From: Priapulus caudatus
Lineage: Eukaryota > Priapulida > Priapulimorpha > Priapulimorphida > Priapulidae
Assembly (NCBI RefSeq): GCF_000485595.1
Contig: NW_014579316.1
Coordinates: 1 to 23,376 of the forward strand
DNA: 23,376 nt
Direction of reading: 5' to 3'
A program made the position numbers and the translations under genes. Position 1 is the stretch's first letter. Each line of letters opens with the position of its first letter. The notes beneath the pieces were generated by a model that was not told the DNA's origin, did not search any database, and saw nothing but the letters and a program-made list of their open reading frames with translations. Of this stretch, positions 9,389 through 18,043 are shown one piece after another.

Positions 9389-10920
9389 ATAAAACAAAAC
9401 AAAATACCCTATAGGTACGCAGGCTACAAAAGCATTTCGTTTAGTGATCGTATCGTATTGTAACCAACATCTATTTATTTATTTATTTATTTCTCCCCAA
9501 TTCAGCTTTGGATTAACCTCGCACTGTATTCATGCTCTATAAAACAAGTAACGATAAAGTTCGATCACCATACGAGTCAGAACTTCAACACATTTAGCAG
9601 TAAACATTTTGATATTGCTGCAATTACTCTCAATCTTGGGTCTTTTTATGCTGTAACGTACGTGTATCGTCATATACAACGCTACAATAGCTACAATACA
9701 CATCATGCGCGTAACCGACCACGCATTACGAATACCGTATTACCGAATACGTATTACCGAAACCACGTTTAAATACATCGCAGCCTCGTGCTCCGTTATA
9801 TATTATTCATAATCGTCATTTAACCCCGATGTGGACCTGACAACCTTTGTCACTTCCACACATCATACAGCCATACAAAAACGCAAAACTAATTTCATAT
9901 TTTCGATTAAATGTTTTAGGCCTATACAAACTCTAATTAAAGAATGTGTTTAGCAGTCTGACAATATAGGTGTAAACGTTACCGTTTCGACAAATTCAAC
10001 AACGATGACAAATTTCTACATAACGTTTCACGCAAAAATTACACCAATAATACTACAATCAACGAGGAATAATAACACATCCCGTAGGCTGTGAAACAAT
10101 CGTATACGGCAAAAATGTTGCGTACCTCGCAGGTGTGAGCTTCGAGACATTATAATATGCACTTTTTTGGTATACAATAGGAATAATGGATCAGGAAGGG
10201 TGTGGTTGTTTTGGGCTCTAGAGGTACATTTCCCCTCTGTGCTATCCTCCGAGTCATACTTATACCGTGACACCTAAACAGAACGATTAACCTCTCAGGT
10301 GAATCTCGTAATTCTGCAACGGGCGTAAATCTACCTGTGCCCCTACCTCAACTCTCTCGCTCTCTGCCCCACGATTCTGTTCGTGGCCTTACCTCAGTGA
10401 GCCCGATGGCGTATATCCCAGGCCCTTGCATTAACCTGTGCGTCTACCTAGCACCTCGACTTATTCCCGCACGTTCAACGCTGCCTGGTTACAATGCACC
10501 TACCGCCCTGTGCTGAGATTTTCGCGCGTTTTACCGCTTAGTCTCACTATTACACAAAATTGTTTGGCAGGTTTAACTATAGCCTATAAAATTATTTATA
10601 ATTAGTGGTACTAATTAATATAGATATAAACTTTACTCTCAGACATCAAAACAAACACCAGAATCTATCACCCGTGATCTATCAAATCAAAACACAACTT
10701 TTCAAACATAAAAACAACTTCACAACACACGGCGGTCAAACGCCTTTGGCGAGGTGAATTAAAAACATTACCTCAGGTCCCAAAAACTTCCAAAATAACG
10801 TTCCAAACAACAGTAATGTATTGTATAAATTATGTCATCTACTACTGGGGATTTATACAGTGACGCTATTGAATTGCCTAAGCGTATAGCCGCCTGCCAT
10901 CTATAGGAGAACATGGTAAA
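9389..10920. other. AT-rich stretch with no gene identified
   Basis: About 1.5 kb with only short frames, a (TTTA)n microsatellite at about 9471-9494 and repeated attaccgaatac-like words near 9725-9765. A more GC-balanced patch (about 10300-10560) has no clear coding frame or RNA fold that I can support. If the flanking LTRs belong to one retrotransposon this should be its interior, but I see no gag, protease, reverse transcriptase or integrase motifs. Confidence 0.5.
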
Positions 10921-10948
10921 CGTTCCAAATTAATTAATTTTTTTTGCC

Positions 10949-11027
10949 ACGAGTATACTCGTGTTTCGCGGCCGTGCGTTTTGCAGGTTCGAACGAGTAT
11001 ACTCGTGTTTCGCGTTGAACGTGTTAA
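10949..11027. mobile_element. piggyBac-like terminus with duplicated 14-bp palindrome
   Basis: The perfect palindrome acgagtatactcgt occurs at 10949-10962 and again at 10993-11006. Each copy is followed by the same 8 bases gtttcgcg, giving a 22-bp direct repeat. The second copy leads into gttgaacgtgttaa, ending in TTAA at 11024-11027. TTAA is the piggyBac target site, and tandem subterminal palindromes beside it are typical of piggyBac-derived MITEs. The opposite end was not found, so the family call is inference. Confidence 0.45.
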
Positions 11028-11346
11028 GACTATATGCCTTGTCTCGGGAATTCGGGCATTCTACGCATTTCAGAAAACTCGTAACCCGAAATGAAGACCC
11101 TCTACCACGCTGTCCAGTGAAGGTTTAATAACTTCACGTCTAACACATGCCATCGTTTCTATCGGTAAATCAGTCATGGCTAACGTAATAAAATAATAGG
11201 ATGTTGAGGGTAGTGGAGGGGATAGTGGCGGTAGTTATAGATGGAGAAAAGTGCTTTAATATTTCGCTAAGTAATAAGCTCGTACCTTTCAAAGCTAGTT
11301 TAATATAAAATCTATTTATGCCGACACAAGAATTTGTTTCACTCAC

Positions 11347-11643
11347 CCGCCTCGAACTATCTCCTTGAGTTTGTGGTATTTTCAGCGGATATCTCGCTAT
11401 ATTGTCGCTGTCCGGCATCAGCTGCTTTCTGTCGATCTTTGCGTGTAGCTGAATCGCGCGTGTTTCTGCGTCGTCCCTGCTTCTCCCATAGCCAGGTCGT
11501 ACAATTGCGAATGTTCCGGCTCTATACTGTGCTATTTGCAGCTGCATATCACTGTCCGAATGCATTTCCATACATTTTGCGCGTATGGCGAAACTCTGCA
11601 TAACGAATGTCACAATCACTGCGGAATCTGCCAAGCATGTCAA
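11347..11643 (-). CDS. Possible gag-like first coding segment of the minus-strand retroelement
   Basis: The minus strand is open for over 150 codons (to 11170). The protein-like part is MEMHSDSDMQLQIAQYRAG through KIDRKQLMPDSDNIARYPLK. A strong splice donor consensus (CGG|GTGAGT on the minus strand, GT at 11345-11346) falls where the protein-like character ends, and the frame beyond it looks intronic or non-coding. It lies about 200 bp inside the PBS-bearing LTR, where a retroelement's first ORF starts. There is no zinc knuckle or other definitive motif, so it could equally be a host exon or a chance frame. Confidence 0.3.
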
Positions 11644-11649
11644 TGTTCC

Positions 11650-11730
11650 TTTCTTCTTTCTTCCTCTTCTTCTTCTTCTTCTTCTTTATCTTCTTCTTCC
11701 TCCTTCTTCTTCTTCTTAATCTTCTTCATC
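11650..11730. repeat. (CTT)n-rich polypyrimidine tract
   Basis: Irregular TTC/CTT repeats on the plus strand, i.e. (GAA)n on the minus strand. Frames through it code for Ser/Phe runs and are not genes. Confidence 0.9.
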
Positions 11731-11829
11731 ATCGTTGCAGCTGTCTTTCCTCAGTGTTCCTCTCGACTTTCGTGCATCGTACAGCTATAGTACCTTTAGT
11801 TCGTTGTTTGGTAAAGGAATACCCAAATT

Positions 11830-11849
11830 CGACTGGTTACTTCACCAAA
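11830..11849 (-). other. Primer-binding-site-like sequence beside LTR copy 2
   Basis: On the minus strand, two bases after the LTR's terminal CA, the sequence reads TGGTGAAGTAACCAGTC. A TGG start here is complementary to the CCA end of tRNAs, the normal place for a retrotransposon primer-binding site. The plus strand correspondingly ends ...ggttacttcacca like a tRNA 3' end. The donor tRNA was not identified. Confidence 0.5.
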
Positions 11850-12158
11850 TGTAAGCGTGTTATTCGCACTACCGTAGTAGAAGGTCTGTAATAGACTGAT
11901 AGAGATAAAACAAGACAAGAAGTAACGTTCGCTGGTGTTTACTCAATCTCTAATACAATACATGAGGTCTCAGTGCACTACCGAAAGCAAGAGCGTTTAC
12001 TACACACTACACCTTTCTCAGCGGGTGGCTGGCACCAGAGCCCCGAGGCGCGGCTGCGTTCCACTATTTATACGACGTTCCTTCTCCTACGTCACCTCTC
12101 GTTATAGGTTCCTTCTCTGACCAACCGGCCATACCAAATACGGGGAAGGCAGTCCTAC
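11850..12158 (-). mobile_element. LTR copy 2, left part (minus orientation)
   Basis: Matches 5795 to about 6107 of copy 1 with frequent small differences, starting TGTAAGCGTGTTATTCGC and including the minus-strand TATA box at 12064-12072. It stops at cctac, where copy 1 continues with gaccgctacatt; that continuation is found at 14008 after an inserted element. Adjacent PBS-like sequence marks it as part of the 5' LTR of a minus-strand element. Confidence 0.85.
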
Positions 12159-12589
12159 TGTAGTGGCGCTAGGGGTCGCCGCTACGAGAATTATGTGCGT
12201 GTGAATGCACTATTGTTTTTGCGGGATCATTTCTTGCTCCTGGTGGCAAAGCGGGACTGTGTTGCGTGGCAGCAGGAGACAACTAAAATCGAGGCAAATA
12301 AACACAACGCAAGATCTTAAATATACGGAACTGGTAGATTTATTAGTCATACACACACTACCGTTTATGCAGTATCGTTACCTGGGGGTCACCGACGCGT
12401 GATGCGCGCTCTGAATGCGTGACGTACTATTTATAACTATTATTGTATGGCAGAAGGCCAGTGAACGGTTACGTGCAAGGTGCTTCGGTATAAACGCGAA
12501 CCCAACGTATCTGTGGAGATTGTCGGGGGTGAGAACAAGATGGAACGGCACCTGCTGTCGGCGTTCTCCTCCCTCCTCTCTTCGTCGCG

Positions 12590-12805
12590 CCGTTTCTCGT
12601 TCCTTCTTCTATCTTCTACCTTCTGTCTCCTTTCTTCTGTCTTCTGCCTTCTCTCCTCTATCTTCTTTCTTCTATCTTCTAGCTTCTGTCTTCTTTCTTC
12701 TATCTTCTGTCTTCTATCTCTTATCTTCTGTCTTCTATCTCCTTTCTTCTGTCTATCTCCTTTCTTCTCTCTTCTGTCTTCTATCCTCTGTCTTCTTTGG
12801 CGGGT
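12590..12805. repeat. Polypyrimidine tract, TTCTGTC/TTCTATC units
   Basis: Degenerate 10-12-base units of the form cttctgtcttctatc run through the nested LTR. They generate long Leu/Ser-rich frames in two phases (12415-12807 and 12480-12878) that are not genes. Confidence 0.9.
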
Positions 12806-12971
12806 GAACTGTGTTCGTCGTCTGCTCCCCGGTGACTGCTCCCGTTCTCCTACACGGGGTCAGTGCTCTCCCGTGTGAGTGCTCCTATTGGACGGTGCCG
12901 CCCTCCATCGGGTCAGCTCTCCTCGTAATCCTGGGGGGGGGGTGCGTCCCGTAGTCCTAATGATATTCTTG

Positions 12972-13390
12972 CTATAAGCCTCTATGAGGCAGTCAGTGCT
13001 CCGGCCGTAGTTCTCCTGTTTATCCTAGGGCCGAGGAGGCAGTTTAGCGCGCCTCTGTTCTCCTATTTATCCTAGGGCTTATGACCCTATGAGGCAGTCA
13101 GCATGCCTTGGTTCTCCTATAGCGCTCCGATGGCTATAAGCCTGTGAGGCAGTCAGCACGCCTTGGTTCTCCTACAGTGCTCCGATGGCTATAAGCCTAT
13201 GAGGCAGTTTAGCGCGCCTCGGTTCTGTTATTTATCCTAAGGCTTATAAGCCTGTGAGGCCGTCAGCACGCCTTGGTTCTCCTATAGTGCTCCGATGGCT
13301 ATAAGCCTATGAGGCAGTTTAGCGCGCCTCCGTTCTCCTGTTTGTCCTAGGGCTTATAAGCCTACGAGGCAGTCAGCACGCCTTGGGGCT
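12972..13390. repeat. Minisatellite of ~55-60-bp units in two alternating types
   Basis: About seven units share ggcttataagcctrtgaggcagt. One type continues cagcacgccttggttctcct and the other ttagcgcgcctcggttctcc. The two types roughly alternate, suggesting the ancestral repeat was a ~115-bp dimer. It lies in the upstream (U3) side of the nested LTR relative to its... minus-strand orientation only if transcription starts at 13584; otherwise it is downstream of that TATA box. Confidence 0.8.
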
Positions 13391-13507
13391 CCGGAGTGCT
13401 CCTATAGGCAAGGCAGGTCGCCTGGTTCTCCTGAGTGCTCCTATAGGCAAGGCAGGTCGCCTGGTTCTCCTGAGTGCTCCTATAGGCAAGGCAGGTCGCC
13501 TGGGGTC
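13391..13507. repeat. Three 39-bp tandem repeats
   Basis: Unit agtgctcctataggcaaggc followed by aggtcgcctggttctcctg, repeated three times almost exactly and directly continuing the minisatellite. Being 39 bases long it keeps a frame open and yields a 13-residue peptide repeat, which I treat as an artefact. Confidence 0.88.
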
Positions 13508-14007
13508 TCATGAGTGCGTCTCTGGGTTCTTTCCTGGGGGCTTGCTGCCCGGCGCGTTCTGCTTTCTACCGGCGTTTCGGCCGCCTTATATACGCCGGTT
13601 GCTCCCTGCGTCACGTGCTTTTTCCCCATTCTCCTAGTACTTTAAGCAGGAGTATTCCAGCTGGCATTGCTTATTTACTGGTTTGTACCGGTCAGTTCTC
13701 TGCTTCTATACTGGGTCGTTTGTTTAACACCGTGCCGCATTTAGGCGATTAGTCTGCTGCCTGGCCGAGTAATTTTTCTTCATATTTATTATAATTATTG
13801 TGTTTACTTATTTACTCGTTATCCTTTTAACCTGTATTTTATTATAGCTTGTACCTTTCTTATTTAATTGTGCATATTGACTTCTTAAGTGGAATTTCGG
13901 TGTCACCTGGTCTTCCGATCCAGGTTTTTTGTCATTCCAAAATGGCGGCGCCTGTCGTGTTGTTGTGGTTTGAAATGTGTTCGGTGTAACCGAAATCTAT
14001 ACACTAC

Positions 14008-14310
14008 GACCGCTACATTACCCATTACCGAATATGTAAGGTTGGAGTGTCTCCGCACTTGTCTGGACTCCAATAGTCGCATTCTGGCCCTGATGTCATA
14101 GATCATCTGGTCAGTGTCTAGGCTGTCATAATGCGCAAGGATTCGGGGATTCATGACCGGGCTTCCGCTAGACGGCGCCATCTCGGTCACGCCTCTCTTT
14201 GACCTCCGTCCCGCCGTGACTCTCCGGTCCCTGTTTCATACTTCTCCTGACACCGGTTGCGTTCTCGCATTGCCATACTTTCCCTGGTGTGTGGGTTTCG
14301 CCCACTTACA
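14008..14310 (-). mobile_element. LTR copy 2, right part (minus orientation)
   Basis: Resumes the LTR at gaccgctacattaccc and matches copy 1 from about 6109 to 6419, ending CGCCCACTTACA. With the left part it gives a 612-bp LTR, against 625 bp for copy 1. The right flank begins atatat, as does the left flank of copy 1 read outward, which allows a 4-bp atat duplication around a single 8.5-kb element; in AT-rich DNA this is weak. Confidence 0.85.
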
Positions 14311-14655
14311 ATATATATTTATGTGCGTGTGTGCGTGCGTGCTTATATAATATAAATGCGTGCGTGTGAATATAATATATATACATATAAATATATATAT
14401 ATATTAATAGCAGAGTGCACGTAACTTCGTAACTTCGCAGATTATAAGACTTTTCGCTGCCTTGTGTGCACACAAAAGTTTAGAAATTTAAAGAAAAAAA
14501 TTGGAAATTTTTCGGAATCTGTACTCCTAAAATTCCTGTATTTCTTAACATCTCACTACCAACATTACTTTGTTATATATATATATATATGATTTTAGTT
14601 TCATCATCAGTCTTACACGATAGATTCTCACATCATGGTGTTATTTGTTTTCTAG
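14311..14655. other. AT/TGCG microsatellite-rich spacer upstream of the ankyrin gene
   Basis: Contains TA and TGCG simple repeats (14311-14405 and 14571-14590) and otherwise plain AT-rich sequence. It ends in a polypyrimidine tract and acceptor, tttgttttctag, directly before the first exon of copy A, so at least part of it is probably intron with an undetected exon further upstream. Confidence 0.5.
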
Positions 14656-14731
14656 GTGTCAGCACAGTGATCAGCATCGCCAGGGGTCGCCAGCTACCGC
14701 TAGCCGTTGCCTGAAATACGATAGAGAAACA
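14656..14731 (+). other. Upstream (5' UTR) exon of ankyrin gene copy A
   Basis: Bounded by a good acceptor (tttgttttctag, AG at 14654-14655) and a good donor (aaaca|gtaagt, GT at 14732-14733). Its 3' part, ttgcctgaaatacgatagag, is conserved in copy B at 21846-21865 together with the donor. It has no ATG leading into the ankyrin frame and is probably untranslated. Confidence 0.65.
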
Positions 14732-15062
14732 GTAAGTTTGCTCTTATTAAATCATGTCCGCTTTGCAATCGTTCTGACGGCATTTCGTTTTCATTAAAAA
14801 AAAAATGTTACAAAGCATATTTTCCCACATTAAATATTCACATCTATTAAATCTTCGTATCTATATGAATATTAAACCCTTTTATAAATACACGGATAAT
14901 TATCATCGTTTTAGTTCAGATTTGTCACGTGTATGTGGTTAGGTGTTAATGTTTTTACACGTGCATTCACGTAATCAAACGCAGCCGATGCTGGCGTACA
15001 GTGTGAGAAGGAAACAAATGCTGGAAATTCTAATTACGAGAGATGAAATGTTTTTTTCTCAG
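14732..15062 (+). other. Intron of copy A
   Basis: A 331-bp GT-AG intron ending in tttttttctcag. The whole intron is conserved in copy B (21871-22203, 333 bp) with small differences, which shows duplication of genomic DNA, not retroposition. Confidence 0.7.
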
Positions 15063-15118
15063 ATTTCAAGTATCGAAAAGCGGATAGAATCAAAGCCACA
15101 ATATATATTACTATCAAT

Positions 15119-17095
15119 ATGGGCAACAATCAATCCAAGGCAGTTAGGAAGACGACAAGAAACCAAAGACGAGAATAGACAGATTAGCAGCGTCCCCCAC
15201 AGGTGACAGATTACTAGCAGCAGCTGGTAACGGTCATACGGATACGGTCACAGCGTTATTAGGTGCAGGAGTTGACATAGAAAACGCGGACGTGAATGGC
15301 AGGACCGCAGTAATAGCAGCAGCTGCTAGAGGTCATAGATACGGTCACGGCGTTATTAAGTGCGGGCGCTAACATTAGACACGCGAGCGTGAGGGCTACA
15401 CCGCGGTAATAGTAGCAGCTGATAACGGTCATACGGATACGGTCAGGGCGTTATTAAGTGCGGGCGCTAACATAGAACACGCGAGCGTGAGGGGCTACAC
15501 CGCGGTAAACGTAGCAGCTGAGAACGGTTTACGGATACGGTCAAGTGTTGATTAAGTGCAGGCGCTAACATAGAACACCCTGATGATGGCTACACCAGCC
15601 TAATAGCAGCAGCTGGTAGAGAATCGTACGGATGGCGTCACAAGCGTTATTTAGGTGCAGGCGCTAACATAGAACACGCGGACGTGAAATGGCATGACGC
15701 AGTAATGTTAGACAGCTGATAACGCCGTTATACGGATACGTCAAGGTGTTATTAAGGCAGGCGCTAACATAGAACACCCTGGTTGGTGATGGCGACACCG
15801 CACTAATGGCAGCAGCTGGTAGAGGTCGTACGGATACGGTCACAGCGTTATTAGGTGCAGGCGCTAACATAGAACACGCGGACGTGAGCGGCTGGACCGC
15901 AGTAATAGCAGCAGCTGATAACGGTCATACGGACTACGGTCACAGCGTTATTAGCTGCGGGAGCTAAATAGAACACGCGACGTGAAGGGTACACCGCAGT
16001 AATAGTAGCAGCTGGTAACGGTCATTACGGATACGGTCACAGCGTTATTAGGTGCGGGAGCTAACATTAGAACACGCGGGACGTTAATGGCTACACGGGC
16101 AGTAATAGTAGCAGCTACTAAAGGTCATAATCGATACCGGCTCACAGCGTTATTAGAGGCGGACCGGTAAATATGAACACACGGACGTGAGGGCTACACT
16201 CGCAGTATAGTAGCAGCTGCATAACGGTATCGGATCGGTCACAGGTTTATTAGGTCGGGAGCAACATAGATCACGCGGGACGGAGTGATGGCGACACCGC
16301 ATATAGTAGCAGCTCGTCACGATCTATGGATTTACGTCGTCACGCTTTTAGGTGCGGGAGCAACATAGAACACGCTGAACGAGATGTTCGAGACCGCGTT
16401 GATGTATGCTGCAGACGCGTCAGAGATCGCTCGTCTACAGCTACTAGCAGCAGGAGGCGAATGTGGAGCGCGTCGCAATAATATGGCATTGACGGCTTTG
16501 ACCAACTCATATAGGACGGCGTTGGCGTGCGGTGCGACGGCGGTCACCAGCATTGTGACGGAATTATTGGATAAAGGAATGTGGCAGTCGCTCTGACGAA
16601 CTGCAAGCAGGTACCGTCGGCCGTGATTCGCGCCCGTTGATCCATCAACGCGGGTTATAGAAGATCCGCGGCGCTTATACTGGCACCAATACTTTGTCAG
16701 TGAAGCTGCCAACATTGTTATTGTAACAAGAGAACGTAGATATTCACCTGGTAATGTCAGTGCGTGTGACGTCACTGTCTGATATATGAACGCCAGGCTT
16801 AGGAAAGCTTAGAGCATCAGAGGAATGCCAATCAAAGGCGCGGACGCCGCTGCTAGACCTTGATGGACGAGTCTGCAGGGAGATGAAAACTTAGACAGTG
16901 ACTATTTCCTGCACGCCCATTCTGATTAGCAGCACGGGCCAACCGTGACCAAAAGCTTGTCTGCCGGGACGAATTACGACTTTCCTATTTGAAATCGATA
17001 GTATTCAGAAAAATTAATTATTGAAAACACAAAATCTATACGGTGGCTTTGTAACAATTCGCGAGGAACTCAGCCAGGTATTTTGGTAAATCTAA
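15119..17095 (+). pseudogene. Copy A: ankyrin array and broken NTase N-terminal part
   Basis: The exon begins at 15063, and the first ATG (15119) opens MGNNQSKAVRKTTRN, with Gly2, Ser6 and Lys7 fitting the N-myristoylation pattern. A one-base loss relative to copy B (around 15155) then runs the frame into TAG at 15176. From 15232 about twelve 99-bp ankyrin units follow, but nearly every one carries single-base insertions or losses. A non-repeat ankyrin-like capping region (16384-16596, ETALMYAADASEIARL, then ELLDKG) is open. Between 16600 and 17095 fragments in several frames suggest the start of a nucleotidyltransferase core (GTNYDF near 16970, LYGGFVTIREEL near 17040). Either the gene is decayed here or the assembly consensus is poor; the clean ORF downstream favours the latter or recent loss. 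Confidence 0.7.
15232..16390 (+). repeat. Tandem 99-bp ankyrin-coding repeats, copy A (about 12 units)
   Basis: Units resemble ggtcatacggatacggtcac ... gctaacatagaacacgcg ... gcagtaatagcagcagct, each coding one 33-residue ankyrin repeat when in frame. Divergence is mostly indels, which become denser towards about 16340. Confidence 0.93.
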
Positions 17096-18043
17096 AGGAA
17101 GAATTTGCTAGTATTTGTGCCGGGCTGTATCGAAAGTCGCAAACGGAGAGCATTTATGCAAATTACAAAGGTCACAGTTTTGGTATGGAACAAATTGTGC
17201 ACGCAATTGAATATGAAATTTGTTGGCGGCGAAAATTTCAAATTTCTAAATATATCGGTAGATTGCACGCCCGTAGTACGAATCTCGGGCAAGCCAGCTG
17301 GCGCAACAATCTTTCCTTATGACCACTACCACGTGGTACCCAAGCCTGGCGTGGACACAGATAATACGCACTGGTCCGTCTGTACGGCAGTAGCGGAAAG
17401 CAATATGATCAGAAATTTCCATCCAGTTTATCGCCAAGCTCTAATCACAGCAAAGGCATTTCTTGATCCTCGAGTACATGATTGTCATAATAAGTGTAGA
17501 AATATTATATCGAATAAGGATGAGTTGCTTACAGACAGTGACGTTACACGTTTACGTAGAAATAACATAGACGTTATTCAGCTGTATATCGCCACTCGCT
17601 TTGAGCCTAAGAAACTGATCGACTCCTACCTCCTAAAACTTGCTCTGATTTGTGTCGCATCACTCAACCCAGCGGATCCGCCGCCGTTCCCAGTAATCGT
17701 GCGTAAAATATTTGAGTACGTACAATCGTGTACAAATAATCGCAACATGCCGCATCCTTATATTGATAATTTCAATGTTTTGGCCGAGGACTGCGGTAAA
17801 ACAATCTCATACGTGCCGGTCGCGTATTTGCGTGAGCGGCACGTGGATGAGTTACTGGGACGTCTTGATAGCGGTCCGCTGGTGAGTGAGAGCGGACTTA
17901 TAAAGCTCAGCGCTGAGGAGCTGTGGGAGAAGATGGAGGAGTCGGTCAGTGAAGCGGATCGTATAGATGTAGAAGATATCAACAACGAGTTTATTGCCGC
18001 TTGGAACCTACTGTCTGACACCTGCGATAAGAAAACCGGTTAG
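17096..18043 (+). CDS. Mab-21/cGAS-like nucleotidyltransferase domain (C-terminal part of copy A)
   Basis: A 312-residue frame counted from 17105 (open from 17096; no ATG is convincing because this is the 3' part of a longer gene) ends in TAG at 18041-18043. It follows the cGAS/Mab-21 plan: a strand FLNISVDCTPVVRI with Asp53 at the place of the third catalytic Asp; WSVCTAVAE at 90-98 as the W.LSF...E element; helix SYLLKLAL at 174; then VIVRKIFEYVQ and MPHPYIDNFNVL (215-226), matching the helix and ..YFIP..NL signature of the C-terminal lobe. An HDCHNKC cluster (125-131) could bind metal. Family members are 2'3'-cGAMP-type cyclic dinucleotide synthases or inactive Mab-21 proteins. It is fused behind ankyrin repeats. 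Upstream catalytic motifs are not readable in one frame, so activity is unknown. The domain call rests on motif order, without a database search. Confidence 0.72.
   Translation, partial: RKNLLVFVPGCIESRKRRAFMQITKVTVLVWNKLCTQLNMKFVGGENFKFLNISVDCTPVVRISGKPAGATIFPYDHYHVVPKPGVDTDNTHWSVCTAVAESNMIRNFHPVYRQALITAKAFLDPRVHDCHNKCRNIISNKDELLTDSDVTRLRRNNIDVIQLYIATRFEPKKLIDSYLLKLALICVASLNPADPPPFPVIVRKIFEYVQSCTNNRNMPHPYIDNFNVLAEDCGKTISYVPVAYLRERHVDELLGRLDSGPLVSESGLIKLSAEELWEKMEESVSEADRIDVEDINNEFIAAWNLLSDTCDKKTG

Larger units (their letters stand above)
12159..14003 (-). mobile_element. Nested 1845-bp LTR-like insertion with 4-bp target duplication
   Basis: This segment splits LTR copy 2 and is absent from copy 1, so it is a later insertion. 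It begins TGTAGTGGCGCT and ends TCTATACA, and is flanked by ctac on both sides (12155-12158 and 14004-14007), which occurs once in the unoccupied copy. TG...CA ends and a short duplication indicate an LTR element. A TATA box (TATATAAGG) lies on the minus strand at 13584-13592, and AATAAA-type signals on the minus strand occur near 12297-12345. There are no protein-coding features, so it is best read as a long solo LTR in minus orientation. It holds its own tandem repeats (listed separately). Confidence 0.8.

Noticed and set aside
10300-10560. GC-balanced patch as a possible structured RNA or exon
   Set aside because: No consistent frame, splice pair or convincing helix could be supported by eye.
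11826-11849. A tRNA gene ending in ggttacttcacca
   Set aside because: Spacing from the TTCGACT loop-like word to CCA is too short and no acceptor or anticodon arms were found; a primer-binding site fits better.
12415-12878. Two long Leu/Ser-rich open frames
   Set aside because: They come from the pyrimidine-rich tract of the nested LTR.
13383-13637. Frame with a 13-residue peptide repeat
   Set aside because: The 39-bp minisatellite unit is a multiple of three, so the frame stays open by default; it lies inside an LTR-like insertion.
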